64,000 bases of DNA from Hyphomonas atlantica corrig. (lineage in GTDB: Bacteria > Pseudomonadota > Alphaproteobacteria > Caulobacterales > Hyphomonadaceae), in assembly GCF_000682715.1 (NCBI RefSeq), contig NZ_AWFH01000056.1, forward strand, positions 168,445 to 232,444, given 5' to 3'. A program made the translations under genes and the position numbers. Below the pieces are notes generated by a model. The model worked only from the letters and a program-made list of their open reading frames with translations. It ran no database searches and was not told the origin of the DNA. Positions 53,226 through 61,509 of this stretch are shown piece by piece (position 1 is the stretch's first letter; every line of letters begins with the position of its first letter).

Positions 53226-54196
53226 GAGCGCTCGTCTGTGATACGCTGACGGACGACTTTTCAGGCCTGTCCCTGAAAGACATTCCGGTTCCGGAGGTCG
53301 GAAAGGGGGAGGTGCTCGTTCGCGTCTCTGCGGCGAGTGTGAACTTTCCCGACCTCTTGATGAGCCAGGGCAAGTACCAGATGAAGCCCGAACTGCCCTT
53401 TACGCAGGGCATGGAATGCGCAGGTATTGTGGAGGCGGTTGGCGAAGGCGTTACTGAGTTTGCGCCCGGCGATCGCGTCGTGGGCGGCAACAAGACAGGT
53501 GCTTTCGCGGAACACGCTGTGCTGCCGGCGGCGGGGCTGTCCCGTGTTCCAGAGACAATGGAACTTGCAGAGGCAGCGGCCTATCCAGCGGCATACCTGA
53601 CCGCTTATGTGGCCCTGGTACGCCGGGCAAACTTGCAGGCAGGCGAAACATTGCTCGTGCACGGGGCAAGCGGCGGTGTAGGCATGGCGGCGGTGGATGT
53701 GGGCAAACTGTTGGGCGCAACGGTGATCGCCACATCAGCTTCGGACAAGAAGCTCGATACCGTGCTGGCACACGGCGCTGATTATGTGATCAATGTCAGC
53801 CAGGGGTTTCGCGACAAGGTGAAGACATTGACTGCTGGGCGGGGGGCAGATGTTATCTTTGATCCCGTCGGGGGCGATGTGTTTGATGAGAGTGTACGCT
53901 GCATCGCATTTGACGGGCGGCTTCTGGTGGTTGGTTTCACATCCGGACGTATTCCGGAGGTGAAAGTGAACATGCCGTTGATCAAGGGGTTCTCCGTGGT
54001 CGGTGTAAGGGCGGGTGAGTATGGCCGTCGCTTCCCGCAGCGCGGTAAGGAGAATATGGAAGCGATCTGGAAATGGGCGGCAGAGGGCAAGACCCGGCCA
54101 CGCATTCACGCTGAATTGCCATTGGAGGAGTGGCGCGAAGCCTACCGATTGCTCACGGACCGTGAGGTCGTGGGCAAAGTCGTTTTGCGTCCCTGA
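53222..54196 (+). CDS. NADPH:quinone oxidoreductase-like MDR protein
   Basis: A 324-residue zinc-free medium-chain dehydrogenase/reductase. The catalytic domain has FTQGMECAGIVEAVGEGV, the cofactor domain LVHGASGGVGMAAVDVGKLL, and YPAAYLTAYVALVRRANLQA is the QOR-type linker. No structural zinc cysteines are seen. It likely reduces quinones or enoyl/alkenal compounds with NADPH. The ATG overlaps the esterase stop by 4 bases, indicating a shared operon. Confidence 0.92.
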   Translation: MRALVCDTLTDDFSGLSLKDIPVPEVGKGEVLVRVSAASVNFPDLLMSQGKYQMKPELPFTQGMECAGIVEAVGEGVTEFAPGDRVVGGNKTGAFAEHAVLPAAGLSRVPETMELAEAAAYPAAYLTAYVALVRRANLQAGETLLVHGASGGVGMAAVDVGKLLGATVIATSASDKKLDTVLAHGADYVINVSQGFRDKVKTLTAGRGADVIFDPVGGDVFDESVRCIAFDGRLLVVGFTSGRIPEVKVNMPLIKGFSVVGVRAGEYGRRFPQRGKENMEAIWKWAAEGKTRPRIHAELPLEEWREAYRLLTDREVVGKVVLRP

Positions 54197-54222
54197 TAAA
54201 CTTAGAAGGAAGGAAACTGGAT

Positions 54223-55359
54223 ATGTCGACATTGCCTGAAAAAGGGCTGCAAATTCGCACGCTGATCAAGCCGGAGGGCGAGTTGGAGCTGTCACTGGCG
54301 GAAGTGGAGATTCCTACGCCGGGCCCGACAGATATCATCATCAAGGTCGAAGCCACCCCGATCAACCCGTCGGACCTTGGCCTGTTGGTTGGGGCGGGTG
54401 ATATCAGCACGGCTGTGCAAAGCGGCACTGCGGACCGCCCGGTCATCACCGCGAAAGTGCCGGAAGCTGGCATGCGCGCCATGAAAGCCCGGATCGGTGA
54501 GTCTCTACCGGTTGGAAACGAAGGCGCGGGCACCGTGGTCGCGGCAGGAGAGTCCGAAGCGGCTCAGGCCCTGTTGGGCAAGCGCGTTACCGGGCTCGGC
54601 GGGGAGTTCTACGCTGAATACCGCATGCTGAATGTTGCGCAGGTGATGGAGCTGCCAGACGGCATTTCAGCCGAGCAGGGCGCCTCTTGCTATGTGAACC
54701 CGCTGACGGCGCTGTCCTTTGTCGAGACGATGCGGAATATGGGGCATGAATCTCTGGTCCATACGGCGGCGGCGTCCAATCTGGGACAGATGCTCAACAA
54801 GATCTGCCTCAAGGATGGCGTCCCGCTGGTCAATATCGTCCGCAAGGAAGAGCAAGCCGAAATCCTGCGGGGCATTGGCGCGAAGCATATCGTCAACTCG
54901 ACCTCACCGACGTTCATGGAAGACCTGATCGCAGCGTTGATGGAAACGGGCGCGACACTCGGCTTTGATGCCATTGGCGGCGGGCCACTGGCTGGTCAAT
55001 TGCTGATCGCCATGGAAGCGGCCGCAAGCCGCAAGATGAAAGAGTATTCGCGCTATGGCTCCGGTCAGGAAACGCAGGTCTTCATCTATGGTCGCCTGGA
55101 CATGTCGCCGACGCTCGTGCCGCCGGGCGTGGGCTTTGCCTGGAATCTCAGCGGATACTTGCTGACACCATTCCTGCAGAAGGCTGGCAAGGAAGTTCGT
55201 GCGCGCATGTACAAGCGCGTGATTGACGAACTGACCACGACCTTTGCCAGCCACTACACCAAACGCATTTCTCTGGCCGAGGCCCTGAATCTCGATACGC
55301 TGAAAGCCTACGACGCCAAGGCCACCGGCGAGAAATACCTCATTACGCCGAACGCATAG
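54223..55359 (+). CDS. MDR-family zinc-independent oxidoreductase
   Basis: A 378-residue member of the MDR superfamily. It shares the N-terminal GroES-like fold (EVEIPTPGPTDIIIKVEATP), and the nucleotide domain begins at VHTAAASNLGQMLNKICLKD instead of the usual GxGGVG. It resembles alkenal/quinone reductase-type proteins with an insertion (about 60-90). Starts 26 bases after the previous MDR gene with AAGGAAG upstream, so it is likely the third gene of the esterase-MDR-MDR operon. Substrate unknown. Confidence 0.88.
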   Translation: MSTLPEKGLQIRTLIKPEGELELSLAEVEIPTPGPTDIIIKVEATPINPSDLGLLVGAGDISTAVQSGTADRPVITAKVPEAGMRAMKARIGESLPVGNEGAGTVVAAGESEAAQALLGKRVTGLGGEFYAEYRMLNVAQVMELPDGISAEQGASCYVNPLTALSFVETMRNMGHESLVHTAAASNLGQMLNKICLKDGVPLVNIVRKEEQAEILRGIGAKHIVNSTSPTFMEDLIAALMETGATLGFDAIGGGPLAGQLLIAMEAAASRKMKEYSRYGSGQETQVFIYGRLDMSPTLVPPGVGFAWNLSGYLLTPFLQKAGKEVRARMYKRVIDELTTTFASHYTKRISLAEALNLDTLKAYDAKATGEKYLITPNA

Positions 55360-55365
55360 AAAGCC

Positions 55366-56106
55366 CTAGCCGATCCTGTCATGCGTGATGCGTATGGCAT
55401 GATCGGCATCTTTCAACACGATGATATCGGCAGTCTCTTTCAAGGGGGCGATATGATCGCGCAGGTTTGGCAGATTGATCCGATCCCAGACCGATGTTGC
55501 AAACTCTACCAGCTCTGTCTCTGACATGTGCAGGAAGTTTGCGTAGAATGAAGTCGGGTCATCTTTTGCGGCGTGCCAGAGGCGCTGAAAGCGCTCCAGG
55601 TACCAGTCGAGCAGGTTTTCCTCACTGGCATCCAGATAAACAAGGTAATCCGGCTCGCGCGCTGAACGGGGGGGTGCTGAGAGGGGCTGAAAGCCGAGGC
55701 CTTCGAGAATAAGAATGTCCGGCTGGGTAATCGTCTGCGTCAATGCAGGGTCTATGTCATAGGTAACATGGCTGTAGCCGGGAAAGTCTGCTGCGCCATT
55801 GGAGAGGGCTTCGATCGCATCTCCCAGCGCAGCGACATTGTACGTCTCCGGAAATCCCTTGCGTAGCGTCAGTCCGCGCGCCTCCAACACATCATTCGGA
55901 AACAGGAACCCGTCCGTCGAGACGGTTTCCACGGCGTGCGCGTTCGCCAGAAACGACGCGACCTTGTTGGCCAGCGTCGTCTTGCCTGATGCGACGGACC
56001 CAGTCAGTGCAACAACTGCGCCCTCATGTTGGCGACTGAGCTCGGAAAGTCGTGCGCCGAGCGCCGTAATTCCAGGCGCATGGGGGACAGTGGGGGAGTC
56101 GGGCAT
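55366..56106 (-). CDS. coaA: Type I pantothenate kinase
   Basis: A 246-residue P-loop kinase matching bacterial CoaA, the first step of coenzyme A synthesis. Visible are the Walker A LTGSVASGKTTLANK, STDGFLFPNDVLEARGL, RKGFPETYNVAAL, QPDILILEGLGFQPL and the C-terminal LWDRINLPNL-like segment. It is shorter than E. coli CoaA (about 316) mainly at the N-terminus, where only about 30 residues precede the P-loop. It converges on the MDR operon with 6 bases between stops. CoA feedback inhibition is typical of the family. Confidence 0.9.
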   Translation of the reverse strand: MPDSPTVPHAPGITALGARLSELSRQHEGAVVALTGSVASGKTTLANKVASFLANAHAVETVSTDGFLFPNDVLEARGLTLRKGFPETYNVAALGDAIEALSNGAADFPGYSHVTYDIDPALTQTITQPDILILEGLGFQPLSAPPRSAREPDYLVYLDASEENLLDWYLERFQRLWHAAKDDPTSFYANFLHMSETELVEFATSVWDRINLPNLRDHIAPLKETADIIVLKDADHAIRITHDRIG

Positions 56107-56181
56107 GATCGGCTGGCTCCGTGAAGGAAAGAGACTGCCCGGAGCCTAGCCAAGTCACCATGCCTGTCCAGTTGAAACGAG

Positions 56182-57084
56182 TCAGACCGTGCGCTTTGCC
56201 TTGTCTTTCGCGTTGGTGGCCTCAATCGCATCGCGTGCGGCCTGCCACTCGGCATCGCCCCAAGCGGTCAGCTGCGCAAAATTGCCACCGGACGCATTGT
56301 ACATCGCGCCGTCGATGGCGATGGTCTGGCCGTTCACATATTCCGCGCCCGGCGCGATCAGGAAGACGGCGAGATTGACCAGTTCGTGCATTTCTCCGAC
56401 ACGGCCCATCGGGTTTGCAGCGCCGGAATCCATACGCTTTGCCCCCTCAGCATCCGGAGCGAGCCGTTTTGACATGCCTTCGGTTGGGAAGGGGCCGGGG
56501 GCGATGGCGTTGAAGCGCAGGCCGTAGCGTCCCCATTCGACTGCGAGCGATTGCGTCATTGTGTTCACAGCGGCCTTGGACATTGCAGACGGCACGACAA
56601 ACGGCCCCCCATTCCAGACCCAGGTCGTCAGGATCGAGCAAACGTTTCCGCGATGGCCTTCCTTGATCCAGCGTTTGCCGATGTCGTGCGTCATGTAGAA
56701 CGTGCCACGGAAGACGATATTGGAGATAGCATCGAAGCCGCGGATCGAAAGGTCTTCGGTCCGGCTGATGAAATTGCCTGCAGCATTGTTGATCAGGCCG
56801 GTAAGCGGCCCGTGCTTTGCCCAGATGTGATCATTCATGTCAGTGATCGCTTCGGCCACGCGGATGTCGCAGGCATGCGGTACGACCTTGCCGCCATGTT
56901 TTTCCATCAGTTCACTGGCGGTATCTTCGCAGACTTGTCCGCGTCGCCCGCAGATATGGACCTCTGCGCCCAGCTTCAGGAAGCCTTCCGCCATCTCCTT
57001 GCCGAGGCCCGTACCGCCGCCGGTTACCAGAACGCGCTCGCCCGCCATCAGGCCGTCGCGGTACATCAGTTTCGTCGTGTCCAT
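56182..57084 (-). CDS. SDR oxidoreductase, 2,4-dienoyl-CoA-reductase-like
   Basis: A 300-residue short-chain dehydrogenase. The cofactor motif is VLVTGGGTGLGKEMAEGF, NNAAGNF is the NAG motif and the active-site region reads VPSAMSKAAVNTMTQ. The usual YxxxK Tyr is replaced (SAMSK), which is characteristic of peroxisomal/bacterial 2,4-dienoyl-CoA reductases. It should reduce unsaturated acyl-CoA intermediates with NADPH. GGGAGG lies before the ATG at 57084. It is divergent from the DUF2147 gene with 61 bases between starts. Confidence 0.9.
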   Translation of the reverse strand: MDTTKLMYRDGLMAGERVLVTGGGTGLGKEMAEGFLKLGAEVHICGRRGQVCEDTASELMEKHGGKVVPHACDIRVAEAITDMNDHIWAKHGPLTGLINNAAGNFISRTEDLSIRGFDAISNIVFRGTFYMTHDIGKRWIKEGHRGNVCSILTTWVWNGGPFVVPSAMSKAAVNTMTQSLAVEWGRYGLRFNAIAPGPFPTEGMSKRLAPDAEGAKRMDSGAANPMGRVGEMHELVNLAVFLIAPGAEYVNGQTIAIDGAMYNASGGNFAQLTAWGDAEWQAARDAIEATNAKDKAKRTV

Positions 57085-57145
57085 GTGATTCCTCCCATTG
57101 TGATTTTCTGGTAAGAGTATAGGGCGCTGGAGGAGGGAGGCACCC

Positions 57146-57571
57146 ATGAATCGTTTGCTTTTGTCGATTGCCGTCGCGGCATTCTGCACGGGAGGGGCTC
57201 AGGCGGGTCCATTGGACGTGTTCGGCACATTCGTGACGCAGAAGGAGGGCTCGCACATCCGCATCTCTGACTGCGGTGACGGGACGCCTTGCGGTGTCAT
57301 TGTCTGGATCGATCCTGATAGCGTTTCCGAGGGTATGACGCCGGAGACGGCCACCGATGCGAAGGGTGACAAGATCCTTGGCCTGACCATGCTTGAGGGC
57401 TTCAAGCAAAAGGCCAGTGGCTGGACCGGCGGAACCATCTACAATCCGAAAGAAGGCAAGACCTATGGGTCGAAGATCCGCTTGCTGGAGGATGGAGTGC
57501 TGGAGGTGAAGGGCTGTATCGGTCCGATCTGTCAGACCCAGCTCTGGCCACCTGCCGACGCTACTTCCTGA
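57146..57571 (+). CDS. DUF2147 periplasmic protein
   Basis: A 141-residue exported protein with signal peptide MNRLLLSIAVAAFCTGGAQA. The mature domain has the DUF2147 signature: HIRISDCGDGTPCGVIVWID, then WTGGTIYNPKEGKTYGSKIR and VKGCIGPICQTQLW. Four cysteines in two pairs probably form disulfides. Function unknown; family members are often near envelope or lipid genes. GGGAGG lies 6 bases before the ATG. Its 3-prime end overlaps the converging gene by 11 bases. Confidence 0.9.
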   Translation: MNRLLLSIAVAAFCTGGAQAGPLDVFGTFVTQKEGSHIRISDCGDGTPCGVIVWIDPDSVSEGMTPETATDAKGDKILGLTMLEGFKQKASGWTGGTIYNPKEGKTYGSKIRLLEDGVLEVKGCIGPICQTQLWPPADATS

Positions 57572-57932
57572 ATGGCAGGCTGACGAGCCGCCACAGAATC
57601 CAGATCGGCATCACGACGGCCGCGCCGGCCAGTGCTGGTTTCCAGAAGTTCTGCATTGCCCATCCAAGAGCCGCCAGGGCGGTGCTGGCGACATTCGCAA
57701 TTGCTGCGCCCATGTCCACGTCCGGGTTGGCGGGATTGAATTGTGACGCCAGCACGAAGAAGCCCACGAGAATGCACAGCGCGAGCAGTTTCAGTGACCC
57801 CCATATCGAGATGCCAAACAGGCGCACCAGAAGCGGTCGGGGCGGCACTTTCACCGGCGCCCGAGGCGGAGGGGCCTCGGGTATCGGCTCAACCTTGACT
57901 TCTGGCAGCTCTGAATTGGGATCTGTCGACAT
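57561..57932 (-). CDS. Small membrane protein, DUF6460-like
   Basis: A 123-residue protein. A proline-rich cytoplasmic N-terminus (EPIPEAPPPRAPVKVPPRP) precedes two transmembrane helices (about 44-62 and 97-117, with VVMPIWILWRLVSLPF), matching the DUF6460 pattern. It follows the MscS gene, with 18 bases between that stop and the ATG. An in-frame TTG directly after the stop (57950) is an alternative start. Neither has a good ribosome-binding site. Function unknown; it may accompany the channel. Confidence 0.75.
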   Translation of the reverse strand: MSTDPNSELPEVKVEPIPEAPPPRAPVKVPPRPLLVRLFGISIWGSLKLLALCILVGFFVLASQFNPANPDVDMGAAIANVASTALAALGWAMQNFWKPALAGAAVVMPIWILWRLVSLPFRK

Positions 57933-57950
57933 GGTGATGGGGTCGGCCAA

Positions 57951-58787
57951 CTAGTCGTTGGCAGCTTGCTTCTGGATTTCGACCTGGTGCGGATACGGAA
58001 TGGAAATTCCCTCGCGATCGAAAGCTTCCTTCACGGCTTTGGTGAGATGGAATTTCACATCCCAATAATCGGCGGCCTGCACCCAGCTGCGGCTTGCGAT
58101 GTCGACGGAGCTGTCGCCCAGATTGACAACTTTGACGAATGGCTCGGGATCGCGAAGAATGCGGCTGTCGGAATCGATAACTTGGCGGATGATGGCGATG
58201 GCCTTGTCCATGTCGTCATCATAGTCGATGCCGAAGGTGACATCTGCACGCCGCGTGGGGTAGCCGGAATAGTTTTCGATCACGCCATCGATCGCCTGGC
58301 TATTGGGGACCAGAACCTTGACGTTGTCCGGTGTGGCCAGAACCGTCTGGAAGAGATTGATGTCCTTCACCGTGCCGCCAACGCCGGCGGCCTCAACATA
58401 GTCGCCCAGCTTGTAGGGGCGAAACAACATGATCATGACGCCGGACGCGATGTTTCCGAGCGCGCCCTGCATCGAGAGACCAATGGCCAGCGTCAGGGCA
58501 CCGAGTACAGCCACGAAGCTGGTCGCCTGCACGCCAAACACTTGCAGAACGGCGATGAGAACTGCCGCCGTAATGGCCCAGCGAACAATCGAGGCGAAGA
58601 AATTTCCCAGCGTATCATCAATGCCTTCGCGCTTCAGCGCTTGGGTGCGTACCAGGCCGGCAAGCCACCCTGCGATGCGAAGACCGATGATCAGGACCAG
58701 CAGGGCGCCGAGCACTTTCACACCGAATGAGATGATGAAGGGGCTGTATTCGCTCCAGATGGTTTCGAGCGTCAGGTCTTCGGGCAT
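57951..58787 (-). CDS. MscS-type mechanosensitive channel (small)
   Basis: A 278-residue MscS channel of near-canonical length. It has three transmembrane helices, the third being the pore helix with VLGALTLAIGLSMQGALGNI (Gly/Ala-packed TM3). The beta domain (FRPYKLGDYVEAAGVGGTVK) and the C-terminal alpha/beta domain ending DREGISIPYPHQVEI follow. It protects against osmotic downshock as a heptamer. AAGGAG lies 7 bases before the ATG. It is the second of two tandem MscS genes, 26 bases after the first. Confidence 0.94.
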   Translation of the reverse strand: MPEDLTLETIWSEYSPFIISFGVKVLGALLVLIIGLRIAGWLAGLVRTQALKREGIDDTLGNFFASIVRWAITAAVLIAVLQVFGVQATSFVAVLGALTLAIGLSMQGALGNIASGVMIMLFRPYKLGDYVEAAGVGGTVKDINLFQTVLATPDNVKVLVPNSQAIDGVIENYSGYPTRRADVTFGIDYDDDMDKAIAIIRQVIDSDSRILRDPEPFVKVVNLGDSSVDIASRSWVQAADYWDVKFHLTKAVKEAFDREGISIPYPHQVEIQKQAAND

Positions 58788-58813
58788 GTAGTGACTCCTT
58801 TTGTGTGGAGGGA

Positions 58814-59956
58814 TTAGTCTTCAGTATCTGTAATGTCTGATTGTGACGCCTGTTCCGAGGTGTGCTGCGCTGGCGGGCGGTAGGCCATGTTGACCTGATG
58901 CGGAAAGGGAATGCTGATACCTTCACGATCAAAGGCCTCTTTAACGCCTTTTGTGATGTCCGCACGGACCTGAACGAACTCTGGTGTGGCGACAAACGCC
59001 CTTAGGCGGAGACGCACGCTCCAGTCCGCTAATGCGTGTACCCCGACCCAGGTTTCGTCCTTGGCCAGCACACGCGGATGACCATTCGCGACGCCCAGCA
59101 GGGTTTCCAACGCGTGGTCCATATTGTCGTCATAGGAAATATCGAAATAAAGATCGAGACGCCGCCTTGTCTGGCGTGTGTGGTTGACCAGAGGATCGCC
59201 CCACACCTTGTCATTCGTCACAGACACGACCTTGTTGTCGATTTGTTTGAACGTGGTGCGGAAGGGCGTGATGTCGGTGATCTCACCTTCCATACCTGAG
59301 AGCGTTACGTAGTCTCCGATACGAAACGGTCGGAAAATCGCCAGCATTACACCAGCAGCGACAGCTTTCAGCGTGTCCTGAAGCGCAAGACCAATGGCGA
59401 GCGCCGCGCCGCCCAGCAAGGCCGCGAGCGACGCCGTGGGAAAGCCAAGCTGCGTCAGTGCCAGTACAATTGCAATTGCGAAGATGACGTATTTCAAGAG
59501 GGAGGCAGAGAAGGCGAATAGCGTATCGTCCGCGCCGTGCCTCATATGCGCCTGATTGCCCATCTTGCGCATGGATCGTGCGACCCAATTTGCGAACAAG
59601 ACCGCGATAACAAGGATGGCTATTGCCGCGAAAGCGCCCGGCCCACGCCGATTGATGATGGCTTCCCAGTCATAGCCGGCAAGGCCCAAGGGCAGGGGCG
59701 ACAAAAAGATCAGCGCAAAGACGCGCGCGACCGAGCTTGCAATATCCCAGCTTGAGCCTTCGAAAGACTTGTCCTTTGCTGTGACGCGCTTTCCGAATGC
59801 GACGACCAGTTTCTTGACCAGGCCCGATACGAACCAGACCAGCATGCAGGCGAGAAGGACCAAGCCCCATTTTTCGATGAAGGGCCAAGACGCGGCCAGC
59901 CAGACGGGCCAGTTCGTCGTATCTACATCCGGCAGGGTAATGTCGTTGAAGTCCAT
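58814..59956 (-). CDS. MscS-type mechanosensitive channel (larger paralogue)
   Basis: A 380-residue MscS-family channel with an extra N-terminal pair of helices (about 25-45 and 70-90) before the core. The pore helix is LLGGAALAIGLALQDTLKAV, the beta domain starts FRPFRIGDYVTLSGMEGEIT and the end is DREGISIPFPHQVNM, almost identical to the downstream paralogue. An acidic tail follows (SDITDTED). The ATG at 59956 was chosen; an in-frame GTG at 59974 is possible, and neither has a strong ribosome-binding site. The two genes probably form one operon. Confidence 0.92.
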   Translation of the reverse strand: MDFNDITLPDVDTTNWPVWLAASWPFIEKWGLVLLACMLVWFVSGLVKKLVVAFGKRVTAKDKSFEGSSWDIASSVARVFALIFLSPLPLGLAGYDWEAIINRRGPGAFAAIAILVIAVLFANWVARSMRKMGNQAHMRHGADDTLFAFSASLLKYVIFAIAIVLALTQLGFPTASLAALLGGAALAIGLALQDTLKAVAAGVMLAIFRPFRIGDYVTLSGMEGEITDITPFRTTFKQIDNKVVSVTNDKVWGDPLVNHTRQTRRRLDLYFDISYDDNMDHALETLLGVANGHPRVLAKDETWVGVHALADWSVRLRLRAFVATPEFVQVRADITKGVKEAFDREGISIPFPHQVNMAYRPPAQHTSEQASQSDITDTED

Positions 59957-60018
59957 GTCGAACCGCTCATCCACTGTTGTGCAAACAGAGCGTCAGTTTG
60001 CACGCCCTGTCCAGCTGT

Positions 60019-60786
60019 TCAGACCGGTATGACCGATCCGTCTGCCCCGCGAAAGAGGCGGAGGCAGATTGTAATCGACAGAACAATTGCGCTCATGATC
60101 GCCAGCCAGTGCATGCCGGTGACAAGCCAATTGTTGAGAACGATACCCATCACACCCCAGGCCAGAGCGATAAAATACCACCAGCTGCGGCTGATATAAC
60201 GGGCAAACATCCATGCCGCGAGGCATGCTGTGACAAGCGTGATCCAGAGCATCTGCCACGGGAAATCCGTTGCGCCGATATCGGTAAAAGTTCGAAGGGT
60301 CAGGGGAATGGAAATCGCGACGGCGACAGTGATCCATCCCGACAGCATGGCTGAAGCAAAATCCGCAAGCGCTTTCTTGGGGCTCCACCCCATTTCGCGC
60401 AAGCTATCCGCCCGCCACGCGGCTATCCAGGCTGCGATTGCAATTGGAAACAATAGCAGGAAATCCAGGGGCTGAGATGCGATGAGCTGCGCACTGAGCA
60501 TCCAGACAATGTTGAAAAGACCAGCCCAGGCAAGCGGAATAGCGATTCGGTCCATCCAGGGTTCGCCAGCCCGCCAATAGGCGAGTCCAAACAGAAAATA
60601 GCCCAGAAAAATCACGCTCCAAATGGAAAAGAATACAGGAAGCGGCTGTTCCGGCAGGGTCATGTCCCGGGTGGCGTTTCCAATAGGAGTGCCAATACCC
60701 AGTGCAGGCGCAAGCGCTCCGGATAGTGGCTGAAGGATTCCGAACAGAAGAATGATCAGGGGCAGATGCTTTTTCATGCGTCTCAT
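60019..60786 (-). CDS. TspO/MBR-related membrane protein
   Basis: A 255-residue protein with about seven transmembrane helices, Trp-rich throughout (IWSVIFLGYFLFGLAYWRAG, GWITVAVAISIPLTLR, SWWYFIALAWGVMGIVLNNW). The arrangement (FFSIWSVIFLGYF after a first helix) resembles the long bacterial/plant variants of the tryptophan-rich sensory protein family. That resemblance is from memory of the pattern. Function unknown. AAAGG lies about 7 bases before the ATG at 60786. It precedes the MscS pair on the same strand. Confidence 0.78.
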   Translation of the reverse strand: MRRMKKHLPLIILLFGILQPLSGALAPALGIGTPIGNATRDMTLPEQPLPVFFSIWSVIFLGYFLFGLAYWRAGEPWMDRIAIPLAWAGLFNIVWMLSAQLIASQPLDFLLLFPIAIAAWIAAWRADSLREMGWSPKKALADFASAMLSGWITVAVAISIPLTLRTFTDIGATDFPWQMLWITLVTACLAAWMFARYISRSWWYFIALAWGVMGIVLNNWLVTGMHWLAIMSAIVLSITICLRLFRGADGSVIPV

Positions 60787-60902
60787 ATGAGGCCTTTTTC
60801 AAATGGGGCAAATTGGCGGCGTATGAAAAAAGTGGGATGCAGCCTGCATTTTTCGCGTTATAGGGCGCGGTCTCTGCGGAGACTCACAAGAGGAATTTGC
60901 TC

Positions 60903-61382
60903 ATGGCAAAAGCACCTGCGGCCAAGAAGGCCGCTGCAAAACCGGCCGCCAAGAAGGCGACCACTACGGCCCGTAAAACCACTGCAGCAGCGAAAAAGCC
61001 TGCTGCAAAGACCGCTGCCGCGAAAAAGCCAGCCGCCCGCAAGGCAGCTGCGCCGAAAACCGCTACGCGTTCTACGGCTGCCCGCGCGACCGCTGCAAAG
61101 ACACCAACCACGGTGACGATGCGCCAGCTGTCCGCTGAAATGGCAGAGGCTCACGGCCTGACCAAGAAGCAGTCGGAAGAGATCTTCTCCGATCTGGCTG
61201 ACCGGATCACGAAGCGCCTGAAGAAGGGCGAACGTTTCCGTCTCAACGGTCTCGGCACGCTGGAAGTGCGCAAGCGCCCGGCACGCATGGGCCGCAACCC
61301 GGCAACGGGTGAATCCATCAAGATCAAGGCGTCGAAGAAAGTTGCTTTCCGCGTCTCCAAGGAACTGAAAGAGTCCGTCTAG
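60903..61382 (+). CDS. HU-family DNA-binding protein with Lys/Ala-rich N-terminal tail
   Basis: A 159-residue nucleoid protein in two parts. Residues 1-68 are a histone-H1-like tail of Ala, Lys, Pro and Thr, with repeats such as AAKKPAAKTAAAKKPAARKA. Residues about 70-159 are an HU/IHF fold: VTMRQLSAEMAEAHGLTKKQ, the beta-arm KRPARMGRNPATGESIKI and the C-terminal KKVAFRVSKELKESV. It should compact or bend DNA. The ATG at 60903 has AGAGGA 8 bases upstream, which rejects the TTG two codons earlier. Most tailed HU proteins carry the tail at the C-terminus, so this order is notable. Terminator at 61411-61440. Confidence 0.93.
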   Translation: MAKAPAAKKAAAKPAAKKATTTARKTTAAAKKPAAKTAAAKKPAARKAAAPKTATRSTAARATAAKTPTTVTMRQLSAEMAEAHGLTKKQSEEIFSDLADRITKRLKKGERFRLNGLGTLEVRKRPARMGRNPATGESIKIKASKKVAFRVSKELKESV

Positions 61383-61410
61383 GGATTTCCTGTTCCAGTG
61401 AATTTTGAAG

Positions 61411-61440
61411 AGGCCGGGTGCATGTCATCCGGCCTTTTTT
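61411..61440 (+). terminator. Rho-independent terminator after the HU gene
   Basis: AGGCCGG and CCGGCCT pair in a 7-bp stem around an 11-base loop, and TTTTTTGTTTTT follows. It lies 28 bases past the stop codon. Confidence 0.92.
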
Positions 61441-61509
61441 GTTTTTGCTCGAGGCTGTTCTCGGCTTTCGCCGCGGCCTCTGCGCCTGCGCCTTGCTTGT
61501 GGAAGCGCT

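Noticed and set aside
60903..61110. Ala/Lys repeats of the HU tail considered as a sequencing artefact or separate ORF
   Set aside because: It is in frame with the HU fold, has its own ribosome-binding site at 60890-60895 and codons vary between repeats.
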